Shown piece after piece: positions 8,902 through 17,671 of a stretch of DNA of 54,941 nucleotides (positions are counted from its first letter, which is position 1; every line of letters starts with the position of its first letter). Below the pieces are notes generated by a model, which saw nothing but the letters and a program-made list of their open reading frames with translations, was not told the DNA's origin and made no database searches. The DNA lies in NCBI GenBank assembly GCA_022837485.1, contig JALHHH010000011.1:64770-119710 (forward strand). The letters are read 5' to 3'. The translations under genes were made by a program, and so were the position numbers. Origin of the DNA: Bacteroidales bacterium (lineage in GTDB: Bacteria; Bacteroidota; Bacteroidia; Bacteroidales; Lentimicrobiaceae).

Positions 8902-10933
8902 GCCTGAACACCCGGATCAGCTCCTGCATCTTATCGTACAGTGATAAATGGCCAAAAGCAGCAACGTTTATGCCGCATCCGATCCGTTCGAGCATATTGT
9001 AAAAACCGGCCGGCCGCACAACCCGACGGTAGAGTTCGTGTCTGCTTTCAAACTGAACCATTCCTGTATCGGCCAGGTATCCGGTTATTGCAACACGGCT
9101 TATATCCAGTCCGGGATCGTTGAACAGCCTGAGCCAGTTAACCAGAAATGCCACTTCCGGATTGTTCCTGAGCAGGAGCGAAACGGGTGAAATCACCCGC
9201 AAACCTTTGTTATTCAGATAAACCGTGATATCGGTGGCTTCGTTGTTGGTACGGGTCAAAACTGCAATATCTCCGTATGAGTATCCTTCGCGGTTCAGTG
9301 CACAAATTTGCTCATAAACCCGTTCGATCATTGCGCCGGAATAATCAACCGGATCGCCGCCGTAGAATTCTACGTTTACAAGTCCGCCGCTTTTACCAGA
9401 ATCAAATTCCTGTTCCGATCCATCGTAAACCTGCTTGCGCTCATCGAGCCAGAGTGGTGCTACAGCAGTAAAAAAGCGGTTATTGAAATTTACCACTTCG
9501 CTGCGCGACCTGTAATTGGAGCGAAGGGATTCGAAACGATACTCCCTTTGAAGTATCTTGCTGCGCTGCTGAATGAGTGGGTTATTGCCGGGATTATGCA
9601 CTGCGGGCAATCGCACAAATTGGTCAACATCGCCGTTACGAAACCGATAGATGGCCTGTTTGCCATCGCCCACGATCATGGAAAGTCCTCCGGCTGCCAG
9701 TGAGTTTTCAATCAGCGGAAGCAAATTCATCCACTGCAGCACCGAGGTATCCTGAAACTCATCAATCATGAAATGGCTGAAACGCTCCCCCGTACGTTCG
9801 TATATAAAGGGCACGGGTTCTTCCATTACAATGGATGCAACGATTCTGTTAAACTCGGCAATCGGCACTACATTACTCTCCTTTTTAACCTGTTCCAGGC
9901 GATTCCTGAGCTCCTGAAGCACCGCCATGGGATACAGTTGCCTGCGCACCATCTGCAGTACGCGAATCCGCTGCCCTTCAGAAGAAATCAGCGCTTCCGC
10001 TTTTCGGAACAGCTGCTCCAGAGCACCGGTAAGCCCCTGGAGCAGATCGTTGCTGATCCGCTTTTCCGATTCCTTGTTGAGCCATTTATTGCCGGCAACC
10101 GTATTGGCAGCATTACGCCCAATTTCGTACAGCTTTTCCCCTTCCGAAAGATTACTGAAAAACTTGTATATCCCTTTATCCTTATACGAAAAATTATCTG
10201 CAGACAATCCTGCTCCGGCTATCATTTCCAAAGCTTTGCCTCCGATCTGCATCAGCGATTCGCGATACTTTTGCTCCGCATTGCGTATGGCCTCCCTGGC
10301 TTTCTTAACACCGTCGGCAGGCAGAAATCCAGCTTCACGGGCATCTTCCCTGAACAGCTTTTCCGCAAAAGCTGCGAGGGTATCGCTTATCTGCCAGCTC
10401 TCGTCGTCCTCAACGGTCTCCTGGATAAAGCTGATGAGTATGGCCGTAAGTTCAGGATCGGTACCGGCAGCCGACACCAGGTCATCCACCGCCTTACGCA
10501 CCAAAATTTCATGATCCATCTCCACTTCAAAATTGAGCGAAAGCTTCAGATCAAAAGAAAATGCCCGAATGATGCGGTGTACAAAGCTATCGATGGTTGA
10601 AACTGCAAAATCGCTGTAATTGTGAAGAATTTTAGATAATGTACGGGCTGCCCTTTCCGAAAGAACGGCTGCATCCAGTCCGGTCTCTTCCTTAAGTTTG
10701 GCGATGAGAGAAACGGAATGCTGCGGGGATGTTTCTTCATCGTAAGCAGCAATAAGCTTAAGATTCAGCAAAATACGGTCTTTTATCTCGTTTGCTGCTT
10801 TGTTGGTAAAGGTGATGGCCAGTATCCTCCTGAATGCATCGGGATTCTGAAGTACAATCGACAAATAAGTGCGCATCAGGGTATAGGTTTTACCCGACCC
10901 TGCCGAGGATTTATAAACGACGAAGTTATTCAT
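8867..10933 (-). CDS. AddA-like UvrD/RecB helicase, N-terminal part (ends at a frameshift)
   Basis: A 688-residue N-terminal part of a superfamily 1A helicase. Walker A is SSAGSGKTYTL (GSGKT at residues 12-16), motif Ia is ITFTNKAANEI, and Walker B/motif II is DEFQDTS at 391-397 followed by GDGKQAIYRFR (motif III). The alpha-helical 1B insertion spans about residues 120-370. The ORF runs into a stop at 8867 after RLEDRLSVVLPR, where family members continue with a YLSFFLDEV-like segment; that segment exists in the next frame (7789-8901). Start MNNFVVYKSSAGSGKT is the usual one. No AddB/RecC-like partner nuclease is adjacent. It is divergent from rlmB, whose promoter lies in the 156-base gap. 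Confidence 0.88.
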   Translation of the reverse strand: MNNFVVYKSSAGSGKTYTLMRTYLSIVLQNPDAFRRILAITFTNKAANEIKDRILLNLKLIAAYDEETSPQHSVSLIAKLKEETGLDAAVLSERAARTLSKILHNYSDFAVSTIDSFVHRIIRAFSFDLKLSLNFEVEMDHEILVRKAVDDLVSAAGTDPELTAILISFIQETVEDDESWQISDTLAAFAEKLFREDAREAGFLPADGVKKAREAIRNAEQKYRESLMQIGGKALEMIAGAGLSADNFSYKDKGIYKFFSNLSEGEKLYEIGRNAANTVAGNKWLNKESEKRISNDLLQGLTGALEQLFRKAEALISSEGQRIRVLQMVRRQLYPMAVLQELRNRLEQVKKESNVVPIAEFNRIVASIVMEEPVPFIYERTGERFSHFMIDEFQDTSVLQWMNLLPLIENSLAAGGLSMIVGDGKQAIYRFRNGDVDQFVRLPAVHNPGNNPLIQQRSKILQREYRFESLRSNYRSRSEVVNFNNRFFTAVAPLWLDERKQVYDGSEQEFDSGKSGGLVNVEFYGGDPVDYSGAMIERVYEQICALNREGYSYGDIAVLTRTNNEATDITVYLNNKGLRVISPVSLLLRNNPEVAFLVNWLRLFNDPGLDISRVAITGYLADTGMVQFESRHELYRRVVRPAGFYNMLERIGCGINVAAFGHLSLYDKMQELIRVFRLEDRLSVVLPR

Positions 10934-11036
10934 GAGTTCAGCAAAGGCTCAAAATTAACAAAGTAATCCCAATGTTGCTGAAAATTTGTCTTCCGGTATT
11001 ACATGAAGCCGGCTTTGGCAGCGAACTTTCCGAATT

Positions 11037-11067
11037 CTTGCCGGCTGAGACCAAAACTGTATCTTTG
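11037..11067 (+). promoter_or_regulatory. Promoter of rlmB
   Basis: CTTG at 11037-11040, a 19-base spacer, and TATCTTTG at 11060-11067, an exact TAnnTTTG. The rlmB ATG is 23 bases further on. This rules out the in-frame upstream start at 11003, which would begin before the promoter. Confidence 0.65.
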
Positions 11068-11089
11068 CAACTCCAACGCTTTCAGAAAT

Positions 11090-11836
11090 ATGACAAAAGA
11101 CAGCAATCTGATCTACGGCATGAGGCCGGTGATGGAAGCCATTGCAGCCGGCAGGGAGATCGACAGGCTTATGCTTCAGCAGGGATTGAAGGGCGAACTG
11201 GTTCCCGAGCTCCGCAGGCTGATGAGCGAATACAACATTCCTTTTCAGTACGTCCCCGGAGAGAAGCTGAACCGTCTTATAAGAGGAAATCACCAGGGTG
11301 TTGTGTGTTTTATTTCGCCCATTACATTCCAACCCGTTGAAAATCTTCTGATGTCGGTTTATGAACGGGGAGAAGTGCCGCTTTTTGTCATCCTCGACAG
11401 AATTACCGATGTTCGCAATCTGGGCGCTATCGCCCGCACAGCAGAATGTGCCGGAGCTCACGGATTAATCATCCCCGAAAGGGGCAGTGCACCCGTAAAT
11501 GCCGACGCGGTTAAAACATCGGCCGGAGCGCTTACCACCCTTCCTGTACACCGGAGTTCGAACCTTAAACATACCATCGACTATTTGAAAGAGAGCGGAT
11601 TATCCATAGTTGCAGCTTCTGAACGCGGTGAAATACCATATTTTCAAGCTTCCTTCAGCGGACCTACCGCCCTGATTATGGGTTCGGAGGAAGACGGTGT
11701 GTCGCCCGAGTATCTGAAGCGCTGCGACCAGGTCGTAGCCATACCGATGAAAGGCGCCATAGGGTCACTCAACGTTTCTGTGGCAACCGGCATCCTGCTT
11801 TTTGAGATAGCCAGACAACACGCTGCCTTTCGTTAA
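11090..11836 (+). CDS. rlmB: 23S rRNA (guanosine-2'-O-)-methyltransferase RlmB, SpoU/TrmH family
   Basis: A 248-residue SPOUT methyltransferase. In E. coli RlmB methylates G2251 in the 23S rRNA P-loop. The N-terminal substrate-binding domain starts LIYGMRPVMEAI; the knotted SPOUT domain shows motif 1 LDRITDVRNLGAIARTAEC, motif 2 LIMGSEEDGVS and motif 3 IPMKGAIGSLNVSVATGIL, all complete. The frame is open back to 11003, but a promoter at 11037-11067 and the homologous start MTKDSNLIYG place the start at 11090. The next gene, a membrane glycosyltransferase, follows after 15 bases and is probably co-transcribed. TrmH-type paralogues acting on other RNAs cannot be fully excluded. Confidence 0.9.
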   Translation: MTKDSNLIYGMRPVMEAIAAGREIDRLMLQQGLKGELVPELRRLMSEYNIPFQYVPGEKLNRLIRGNHQGVVCFISPITFQPVENLLMSVYERGEVPLFVILDRITDVRNLGAIARTAECAGAHGLIIPERGSAPVNADAVKTSAGALTTLPVHRSSNLKHTIDYLKESGLSIVAASERGEIPYFQASFSGPTALIMGSEEDGVSPEYLKRCDQVVAIPMKGAIGSLNVSVATGILLFEIARQHAAFR

Positions 11837-11851
11837 CCGTTTCCGTCCGCT

Positions 11852-13741
11852 ATGAAATTCCGCACCGATATTATTCCGCCGTCGGGCAGTCCGCTTTCAC
11901 AGAGGGAATACATCCGCTGGACGCTGATAATCGTCGGTATTGGCGTTATTATCAGGGTTCTACACCTAAATTTTTCCTTCTCTAACGATGAACTCAGTGC
12001 CCTTGGACGTACACGATTCGATTCCTTCAGCGATCTTATTTCCAAAGGTGTGATGGTCGACGGGCATCCGGGCGGAGTTCAGGCTTTAATGTATTTCTGG
12101 GTAAAACTTTTCGGAATGAGCGAATGGGTAGTACGCCTCCCCTTTGCCCTGGCCGGAGCGGCCGGAATCTGGTTTACCATCCGGTTGTTTGCTTTGTGGT
12201 TCGGGAGAAACGCAGGCCTGCTGACCGGAGCATTCGTTTCATTTTTATATTTTCCGCTAATCTTCAGCCAGATTGCACGACCTTACGGGATAGGGCTAAG
12301 CCTGTCGATGGCCATGATCTATTTCTGGACGCGGCTGCTAAACGATGAAAAGCCACGGAAAGACATCGCCGTTGCCTACACATTGTTTACTGCAGCATGC
12401 ATGTACAATCACTATTTCAGCTTTCTTCTGGCTCTTATCGTAGGCTTAACAGGACTTTTTATACTGAGACGCGATCGTATGTGGCTATATCTGGGTGCAG
12501 GAGCGGGTGCATCCCTGCTTTTCAGTCCGCACATTTACATTACGTTGTTTCATTTGGGTGTGGGAGGCGTCGGACAATGGCTCGGCAAACCGGGGCTCGA
12601 CTGGCCTTTGCTGCATATAGCCTACATCTTTAACAACTCCTTAATAATTGCAGGCCTCCTACTGATTATTTCAATTGTGCAAGTGCTGTGGTTTCGCATT
12701 TTACCGGGCAGTAACCGGTATAGATTTCTGGCAGCAATGTTTTTCATGCTCCCTCTCCTGATCGGTTATTTCTACTCCAGGATGGTAAATCCGGTGCTTC
12801 AGGATAGTGTACTGATCTTTTCCTTCCCGTTTTTACCTGCCCTGATCTTTTCTTTTTCCGGTAAAATACCTGCTAAATTCATGAACATACTACTTGGGAT
12901 GGTAATGATTACAGGGCTGGCAGATACGGTTATCGGGAAGGATTACTACCACCGGCAGCATTTCGGCGAATTCAGGGGTATTGCTGAAGCCATCTGCAAA
13001 TGGAACAACGATTTCGGAAAGGAGAACATCACACGGGCCATTGGCGTGAACAATCCCTGGTACATTCACTACTATCTTGAGCGCACGGGCGATTGCGACC
13101 TAACCTTTGAACAGTACAACAGCCGGGGCGAAGCCGATCTCGACACCCTGAAAACCATTCTCGATACGTGTTCAACGCATTACTTCCTGTATGCATTTAC
13201 GAAACCGGTTCCGGCCGAAATAAGAGACATGGTACTTGCCCGTTTTCCCTGTATCGTGAAAGACAGAAACTTCAGCGGAATGACGGCTGCCACGCTGTTT
13301 GCCAGGCAGGAGGGTACGGAATGCCTAAACCGGCAGTCGGGGGTGCTTTTTCTGAAGAACGATTTTGACACCATTGCAGCTGCTGAAGAATCCGGGACGG
13401 AATACCCGGAATTCTATCCCGGATACGAAGGCATCCCTGCCGGGGCAGACTGCAAGCCGGGCAGCAGGCTGAGGGCTTCAGCGATCGTGCATTTATCCGG
13501 TGAATTAAAAGGAACCCTTCTGGTAGCATCGTTTCATGATGCATCGGGGGAAACAGCCTACTGGAAGGCTTCCCGTGCCGAACTGTTTGCCCGCAGCGGC
13601 GAATGGAGCACCATCAGTCTTGGCATTGATCTCCCTTCCGGCGACTTTCTCTTAAAAACTCTTAAAATATACATCTGGAACCCGGGGCATAACAAGGTAA
13701 AGATAAAAGAGTTAAAACTGACTTGTGAAAATCCGGTTTGA
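11852..13741 (+). CDS. GT-C fold membrane glycosyltransferase (ArnT/PMT-like) with C-terminal soluble domain
   Basis: A 629-residue protein. Residues about 22-370 hold 10 or more hydrophobic helices of the dolichyl-phosphate-mannose mannosyltransferase/ArnT type (GT39/PMT_2). The short acidic motif SNDELSALGRT in the first periplasmic loop (about residues 43-53) supplies the likely catalytic Asp/Glu, and SQIARPYGIGLSLSM is a typical second loop. Such enzymes move a sugar from a polyprenyl-phosphate donor to lipid or protein at the periplasmic face; donor and acceptor cannot be read from the sequence. The last 150 or so residues form a separate, probably beta-rich soluble domain not present in ArnT itself. 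The gene follows rlmB by 15 bases and is followed by a lipoprotein gene. Confidence 0.82.
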   Translation: MKFRTDIIPPSGSPLSQREYIRWTLIIVGIGVIIRVLHLNFSFSNDELSALGRTRFDSFSDLISKGVMVDGHPGGVQALMYFWVKLFGMSEWVVRLPFALAGAAGIWFTIRLFALWFGRNAGLLTGAFVSFLYFPLIFSQIARPYGIGLSLSMAMIYFWTRLLNDEKPRKDIAVAYTLFTAACMYNHYFSFLLALIVGLTGLFILRRDRMWLYLGAGAGASLLFSPHIYITLFHLGVGGVGQWLGKPGLDWPLLHIAYIFNNSLIIAGLLLIISIVQVLWFRILPGSNRYRFLAAMFFMLPLLIGYFYSRMVNPVLQDSVLIFSFPFLPALIFSFSGKIPAKFMNILLGMVMITGLADTVIGKDYYHRQHFGEFRGIAEAICKWNNDFGKENITRAIGVNNPWYIHYYLERTGDCDLTFEQYNSRGEADLDTLKTILDTCSTHYFLYAFTKPVPAEIRDMVLARFPCIVKDRNFSGMTAATLFARQEGTECLNRQSGVLFLKNDFDTIAAAEESGTEYPEFYPGYEGIPAGADCKPGSRLRASAIVHLSGELKGTLLVASFHDASGETAYWKASRAELFARSGEWSTISLGIDLPSGDFLLKTLKIYIWNPGHNKVKIKELKLTCENPV

Positions 13742-13802
13742 AAATCGAAGGACAGGTCGCGAAGAATTTCAAATAATCAGAAAAAAAAACCGTTACACAA
13801 AT

Positions 13803-14513
13803 ATGTTACAAAGAAGTCTGTTTAAAAAATCAAACCTTGCCGGGATTTTGTTCCCGGTGCTGGTGCTTGCGGTTTCGCTTTCCTCTTGTACGAAGAAAGT
13901 TACGGAAAACCATCCCAACGGAAATCTAAAATCGGTGAGGCATTACAAAGGCAAGCAACAACACGGATTGAGTACCTGGTATTACCTGAACGGAAGTAAA
14001 GAGATGGAAATCGATTTCCTTAACGGGAAAGCAGAAGGAACGGCAACCCGCTGGTACTACAACGGTCGCAAAGAATCGGAAGAGGAATATAAAAACGGTC
14101 TTCGCAACGGATTGTCGACGCGCTGGACTGAAAACCGTGTTAAGGTGGATGAACGATCGTACCGCAACGACACCCTGCACGGCCCGTATCGCCTGTATCA
14201 CGGCAACGGTGTGATAATGATCGAAGGCCAGTACGACAGGGGGATGTATGAAGGCACCTGGACGTATTACAATGAATACGGGTTCAGGATTGGTGAAGGA
14301 AATTACGTTGCCGGCACCGGTGTTCAGAAGGCATTTTATCCAAACGGAAAGTTGTGGAAGGAGATTCCTTACCGCAACAATATGAAAAATGGAACCGAAA
14401 AAACATTTAACCAGGCCGGAGATCTTATCGACTCCCTCCGGTATATCGACGATCAGGTTCAGATTGAGGGGGCACTGACTGAGGAAGTGACCTTACCGGG
14501 CAATCTTCGCTAA
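13803..14513 (+). CDS. MORN-repeat-like lipoprotein (YwqK-type antitoxin-like repeats)
   Basis: A 236-residue protein. The ATG at 13803 gives a lipoprotein signal peptide with lipobox LSSC (Cys29); earlier in-frame starts would overlap the previous gene. The mature part is a run of repeats of about 22-24 residues with the pattern NG-x-x-x-x-E-x-x-[FY]-x-NG-x-x-x-G-x-x-x-x-[WY]Y, as in HPNGNLKSVRHYKGKQQHG and YNGRKESEEEYKNGLRNG. This matches the MORN/YwqK repeat family, common in Bacteroidota lipoproteins of unknown role. It is the third gene after rlmB and the glycosyltransferase, 61 bases downstream. Probably anchored to a membrane; its partner is unknown. Confidence 0.82.
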   Translation: MLQRSLFKKSNLAGILFPVLVLAVSLSSCTKKVTENHPNGNLKSVRHYKGKQQHGLSTWYYLNGSKEMEIDFLNGKAEGTATRWYYNGRKESEEEYKNGLRNGLSTRWTENRVKVDERSYRNDTLHGPYRLYHGNGVIMIEGQYDRGMYEGTWTYYNEYGFRIGEGNYVAGTGVQKAFYPNGKLWKEIPYRNNMKNGTEKTFNQAGDLIDSLRYIDDQVQIEGALTEEVTLPGNLR

Positions 14514-14630
14514 GCTTTGCAAATCAATTGGTACAGCCAATGTTTAGAAGCGGTCTAAACTATCTGATATATAAAAAATTAGCCAAATCCTGGTAAAAGC
14601 GGAAAAAGGAAAAAATCTTTTTCCAAGTTG

Positions 14631-14663
14631 TTTGGAAATGTCAATTTAATAAACATAAATTTG
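14631..14663 (+). promoter_or_regulatory. Promoter of gdhA
   Basis: TTTG at 14631-14634, a 21-base spacer, and TAAATTTG at 14656-14663 (exact TAnnTTTG). The leader to the gdhA ATG would be about 60 bases and is AT-rich. The 214-base gap upstream of gdhA holds nothing else recognised. Confidence 0.6.
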
Positions 14664-14727
14664 CCCTGTTATTTGGTTAACATTGTTACAAAATTCACAT
14701 AATTACTCATCCTAAAACATCCACAAG

Positions 14728-16065
14728 ATGAATCTGGAAAAAATCATGTCCGACCTGGAGAAGAAACATCCGGGAGAAGTCGAGTACTTGCAAGCAGTAC
14801 GCGAGGTTCTTGAGTCCATTGAAGAGGTCTATAACGAGAACCCACAGTTCGAATCAGCCGGTATCCTTGAACGCATTGTTGAGCCGGACAGGGTGTTGAC
14901 TTTCAAAGTTCCCTGGGTTGACGACAACAATAAGGTCCATGTAAACATTGGCTACAGGGTACAGTTTAACGGTGCAATCGGCCCCTACAAGGGAGGACTT
15001 CGTTTCCACCCGAGTGTTAACCTCAGCATTCTGAAATTCCTCGGATTCGAGCAGATTTTCAAGAACAGCCTTACCACTCTGCCAATGGGCGGTGGCAAGG
15101 GCGGAAGTGATTTCGATCCCAAAGGCAAGTCAAACGGTGAAATCATGCGTTTCTGCCAGGCTTTCATGCTTGAATTGTGGAAGATAATCGGCCCCGAAAC
15201 CGACGTACCAGCCGGCGACATTGGTGTTGGCGGACGCGAAATCGGATACATGTACGGAATGTACAAGAAACTTGCTTCCGAGCACACCGGCGTTCTTACC
15301 GGAAAAGGCCGCAACTGGGGCGGAAGTATCCTCAGGCCTGAAGCTACCGGATTTGGTGCCGTTTATTTTGCTCAGGAAATGCTCGGAACCAAAGGCCTTG
15401 ATTTCAAAGGCAAGACCGTTGCCATCAGCGGTTTTGGAAACGTAGCATGGGGTGCTGTTACCAAAGTGAACGAACTGGGTGGTAAAGTTGTTACCATTTC
15501 AGGTCCCGACGGTTACATCTACGATCCCGACGGAATCTCCGGAAGGAAGATCGATTATATGCTCGAACTAAGAGCTTCGAACCAGGATATCGTAAAACCT
15601 TACTCCTACGAATTCCCCAATGCTCAGTTCCATCAGGGCAAACGCCCCTGGGAAGTTAAATGCGACGTAGCTATGCCGTGTGCTACCCAGAATGAACTCG
15701 GTTTCGAAGACGCAAAAAAACTCGTGGAAAATGGAGTGATGTGCGTTGCGGAAGGCGCCAACATGCCCTCAACACCCGAAGCCATCAACCTCTTTATTGA
15801 GAAGAAAGTGATGTTTGCCCCCGGAAAAGCCGTTAACGCTGGCGGAGTTGCAACCTCAGGTCTCGAAATGACACAGAATACCATGAAACTGAGCTGGCAG
15901 GCCGAAGAAGTTGACATCCGCCTCCACCAGATCATGAAAGACATCCACGCACAGTGCGAAAAACATGGCAAACAGGCCGATGGCTACATTAACTACGTTA
16001 AAGGCGCCAATATCGCAGGATTCCTGAAAGTTGCCAGTGCCATGCTCGACCAGGGCGTTGTATAA
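14728..16065 (+). CDS. gdhA: Glutamate dehydrogenase, NADP-type hexameric family
   Basis: A 445-residue enzyme, the standard length of the hexameric GDH I family. It interconverts 2-oxoglutarate plus ammonium and glutamate in the cytoplasm. The substrate site shows KGGLRFHPSVN and the catalytic-lysine segment PMGGGKGGSDFDPKGKS; the family signature DVPAGDIGVGGREIGYMYG and the Rossmann segment AISGFGNVAWGA follow. NADP versus NAD preference cannot be decided by eye; the family usually prefers NADP(H). It stands alone with its own promoter upstream and a strong terminator downstream. No frameshift or missing motif is seen. Confidence 0.96.
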   Translation: MNLEKIMSDLEKKHPGEVEYLQAVREVLESIEEVYNENPQFESAGILERIVEPDRVLTFKVPWVDDNNKVHVNIGYRVQFNGAIGPYKGGLRFHPSVNLSILKFLGFEQIFKNSLTTLPMGGGKGGSDFDPKGKSNGEIMRFCQAFMLELWKIIGPETDVPAGDIGVGGREIGYMYGMYKKLASEHTGVLTGKGRNWGGSILRPEATGFGAVYFAQEMLGTKGLDFKGKTVAISGFGNVAWGAVTKVNELGGKVVTISGPDGYIYDPDGISGRKIDYMLELRASNQDIVKPYSYEFPNAQFHQGKRPWEVKCDVAMPCATQNELGFEDAKKLVENGVMCVAEGANMPSTPEAINLFIEKKVMFAPGKAVNAGGVATSGLEMTQNTMKLSWQAEEVDIRLHQIMKDIHAQCEKHGKQADGYINYVKGANIAGFLKVASAMLDQGVV

Positions 16066-16093
16066 ACTGCTTGAATCAACTGCCAATCACTCT

Positions 16094-16127
16094 GCAAGCC
16101 CCTGCCAAACAGGGGCTTGCTCTTTTT
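16094..16127 (+). terminator. Rho-independent terminator of gdhA
   Basis: Perfect 11-bp stem GCAAGCCCCTG / CAGGGGCTTGC around a five-base loop, followed by TCTTTTT. It begins 29 bases after the gdhA stop. Confidence 0.9.
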
Positions 16128-16245
16128 AACACTGCTCTATATACTAACCCGACACTTCCCAAATGTTGCTATGAAACACTTCTTCCCAAACAGAAAAAAA
16201 GCACCCCCTTTTGCAAACCCGCAAGACCCTGCAGAAGTATTATTA

Positions 16246-16253
16246 TATCTTTG
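16246..16253 (+). promoter_or_regulatory. -7 box of the first ferritin-like gene
   Basis: TATCTTTG, an exact TAnnTTTG, ends 19 bases before the ATG at 16273. It argues against the longer in-frame start at 16117, which lies upstream of the promoter and overlaps the gdhA terminator. A well-spaced TTTG upstream is not obvious. Confidence 0.5.
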
Positions 16254-16272
16254 CTTTATAATCATAAAAACC

Positions 16273-16728
16273 ATGATCCACTTTAAATCTATAGCTGACG
16301 TACTCGATTTTGCGATGAAATCGGAGCAGGAGTCGGTCGATTTTTACTACCGTATGACGGCCATGACCAACAATGCTGAAATGAAACGGGTCTTTACGCA
16401 ACTGGCTCACGAAGAGATGGGCCACAAGTCCAGGCTGCAGCAGATGCTTGAAAAACAGGAACCAATCATGAAACCTGAAAGGGTTGCCGATCTGCGCATC
16501 AGCGATTACCTGCCGGATGTTCTCCCGGGCCCGCGGCTTACCTACAGCGAAGCATTGATAGTGGCCATGAAAAAGGAAAATGCCGCCGCCAGATTGTATA
16601 CCGACCTGGCAGCACGTGCAGCCGACGATAGCATAAGGCTAGTTTTTGAAGGCCTGATAAGAGAAGAACAAGCACACAAGCTGCGGTTTGAAACCGAATA
16701 CGACGAATACGTGCTGAAAGAAAACTGA
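16273..16728 (+). CDS. Ferritin-like diiron protein (rubrerythrin/ferritin-like domain)
   Basis: A 151-residue all-helical protein starting MIHFKSIADVLDFAMKSEQE. A four-helix ferritin-like bundle can be laid out with all six expected diiron ligands: Glu20 in helix 1, Glu48 and His51 (E-M-G-H) in helix 2, Glu102 in helix 3, Glu132 and His135 (E-Q-A-H) in helix 4. There is no rubredoxin-type Cys4 domain, so this is a short rubrerythrin-like or YciE/Dps-like member rather than classical rubrerythrin. Likely roles are iron oxidation/storage or peroxide removal; which one is not decided by sequence. A same-length paralogue follows 356 bases downstream. Confidence 0.85.
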   Translation: MIHFKSIADVLDFAMKSEQESVDFYYRMTAMTNNAEMKRVFTQLAHEEMGHKSRLQQMLEKQEPIMKPERVADLRISDYLPDVLPGPRLTYSEALIVAMKKENAAARLYTDLAARAADDSIRLVFEGLIREEQAHKLRFETEYDEYVLKEN

Positions 16729-17084
16729 CCGGCATAAAAAAAAATGATTTTCATTTTACTGCTGCCCGGATATATTCATCCGAGTCTGTGGAAGCCTTTT
16801 GCCATCATTGGGATCAATTGTGTTTGCGCCTTTCATTCCAGGCTAAATCCATCCAAGCAGTAAAGCCCCGGAATATGGCTTTATTAAACAACATTGAAAC
16901 TTTCCTGTGCTTTTGAGTGCCCTGACACCGGTCACCGCCGGGATGGCAGTGAGAGACGATGTATGTTTGCTGAGAAACAATGTTTTTTTTAGTCTTGCGG
17001 TATTACTTTTTTCACTTTTAGCTATTAACTAAATATCCTGATTATCCGGGAGTAAGACTGCATTAACAAAAAAACGTTTTACCT
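16729..17084 (+). other. Intergenic region between the two ferritin-like genes
   Basis: No gene is seen in these 356 bases. A small hairpin (TAAAGCC 16861-16867 with GGCTTTA 16877-16883, followed by TT) may end the first transcript. The promoter of the second gene is at 16966-16997. A poly-T run of eight sits in that promoter's spacer. Confidence 0.5.
16966..16997 (+). promoter_or_regulatory. Promoter of the second ferritin-like gene
   Basis: TTTG at 16966-16969, a 20-base spacer, then TAGTCTTG at 16990-16997, one mismatch from TAnnTTTG. The leader would be about 80 bases. The second paralogue is thus probably transcribed separately from the first. Confidence 0.5.
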
Positions 17085-17540
17085 ATGAAAACATTCAGAT
17101 CGTTCGACGAAGCCCTGCATTATGCCATCAATTCGGCCCGGGAATGTGCAGAATTTTACACCCGACTGGCGGAAAATGCCCGGAACGCCAGGATTCAGCG
17201 TGTTTATCAGCAATTCTCACGCGAAGAATACGCTCAGATGGTCAGCCTTCTGAGACTGCAGGAAACAGTGTCTGATGCTATCCCCGCCCGCTTCCCTCTC
17301 AGCCTCGAACTCTTTAACTGCAGCGATGGTGTGGCAGCCATCACCGCGCTCCCATACGCACGTATTCTGATACTGGCCATGCGCAAAACCAGATCATCGG
17401 TAATTCTCTATCGCGAGATGGCTTCAAGGGCCTCGGAAAAAGATGTATCCGAGATACTTATAACATTATCTCACAAAGAGTTAACACACCAAAGAGCAAT
17501 TGAAAAAGAATACAACGAGTCGTTGTTGCTGCACTTGTAA
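17085..17540 (+). CDS. Degenerate ferritin-like paralogue (two predicted iron ligands missing)
   Basis: A 151-residue protein of the same length as the preceding ferritin-like protein and alignable to it without gaps. Glu20, Glu48, Glu132 and His135 are kept, but the helix 2 histidine is Gln51 (E-Y-A-Q) and the helix 3 glutamate is Thr102 (MRKTRSSV against MKKENAAA). A canonical diiron site can therefore not form in this chain alone. The reading frame is intact, codon use looks normal, and it has its own promoter and terminator, so it seems to be a functional gene, not debris. It may act as a structural or regulatory partner of the first protein (inference). Confidence 0.8.
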   Translation: MKTFRSFDEALHYAINSARECAEFYTRLAENARNARIQRVYQQFSREEYAQMVSLLRLQETVSDAIPARFPLSLELFNCSDGVAAITALPYARILILAMRKTRSSVILYREMASRASEKDVSEILITLSHKELTHQRAIEKEYNESLLLHL

Positions 17541-17559
17541 TTCTTCCCGACCGAATATG

Positions 17560-17590
17560 AAAAAGCCCTGATTCCGGGGCTTTTTTTTTT
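17560..17590 (+). terminator. Rho-independent terminator after the second ferritin-like gene
   Basis: Stem AAAGCCC / GGGGCTTT with a short loop, followed by a run of ten or more T. It starts about 20 bases after the stop codon and separates this gene from the BatA-parC run. Confidence 0.85.
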
Positions 17591-17632
17591 CCCCCGGCAA
17601 CAATCGGGCCCCTGCAGTAACGCGGATTTGTT

Positions 17633-17640
17633 TAATTTTG
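17633..17640 (+). promoter_or_regulatory. -7 box of the BatA-parC transcript
   Basis: TAATTTTG, an exact TAnnTTTG, lies 31 bases before the ATG at 17672 and directly before the alternative ATG at 17642, which makes the shorter start more likely. No clear -33 TTTG at standard spacing. Confidence 0.45.
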
Positions 17641-17671
17641 CATGCAACCAAGCACCTGCTATCCTGTAACT

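Noticed and set aside
9773..10600. 275-codon plus-strand frame inside the helicase gene
   Set aside because: Antisense to strong helicase homology; no domain, signal or promoter.
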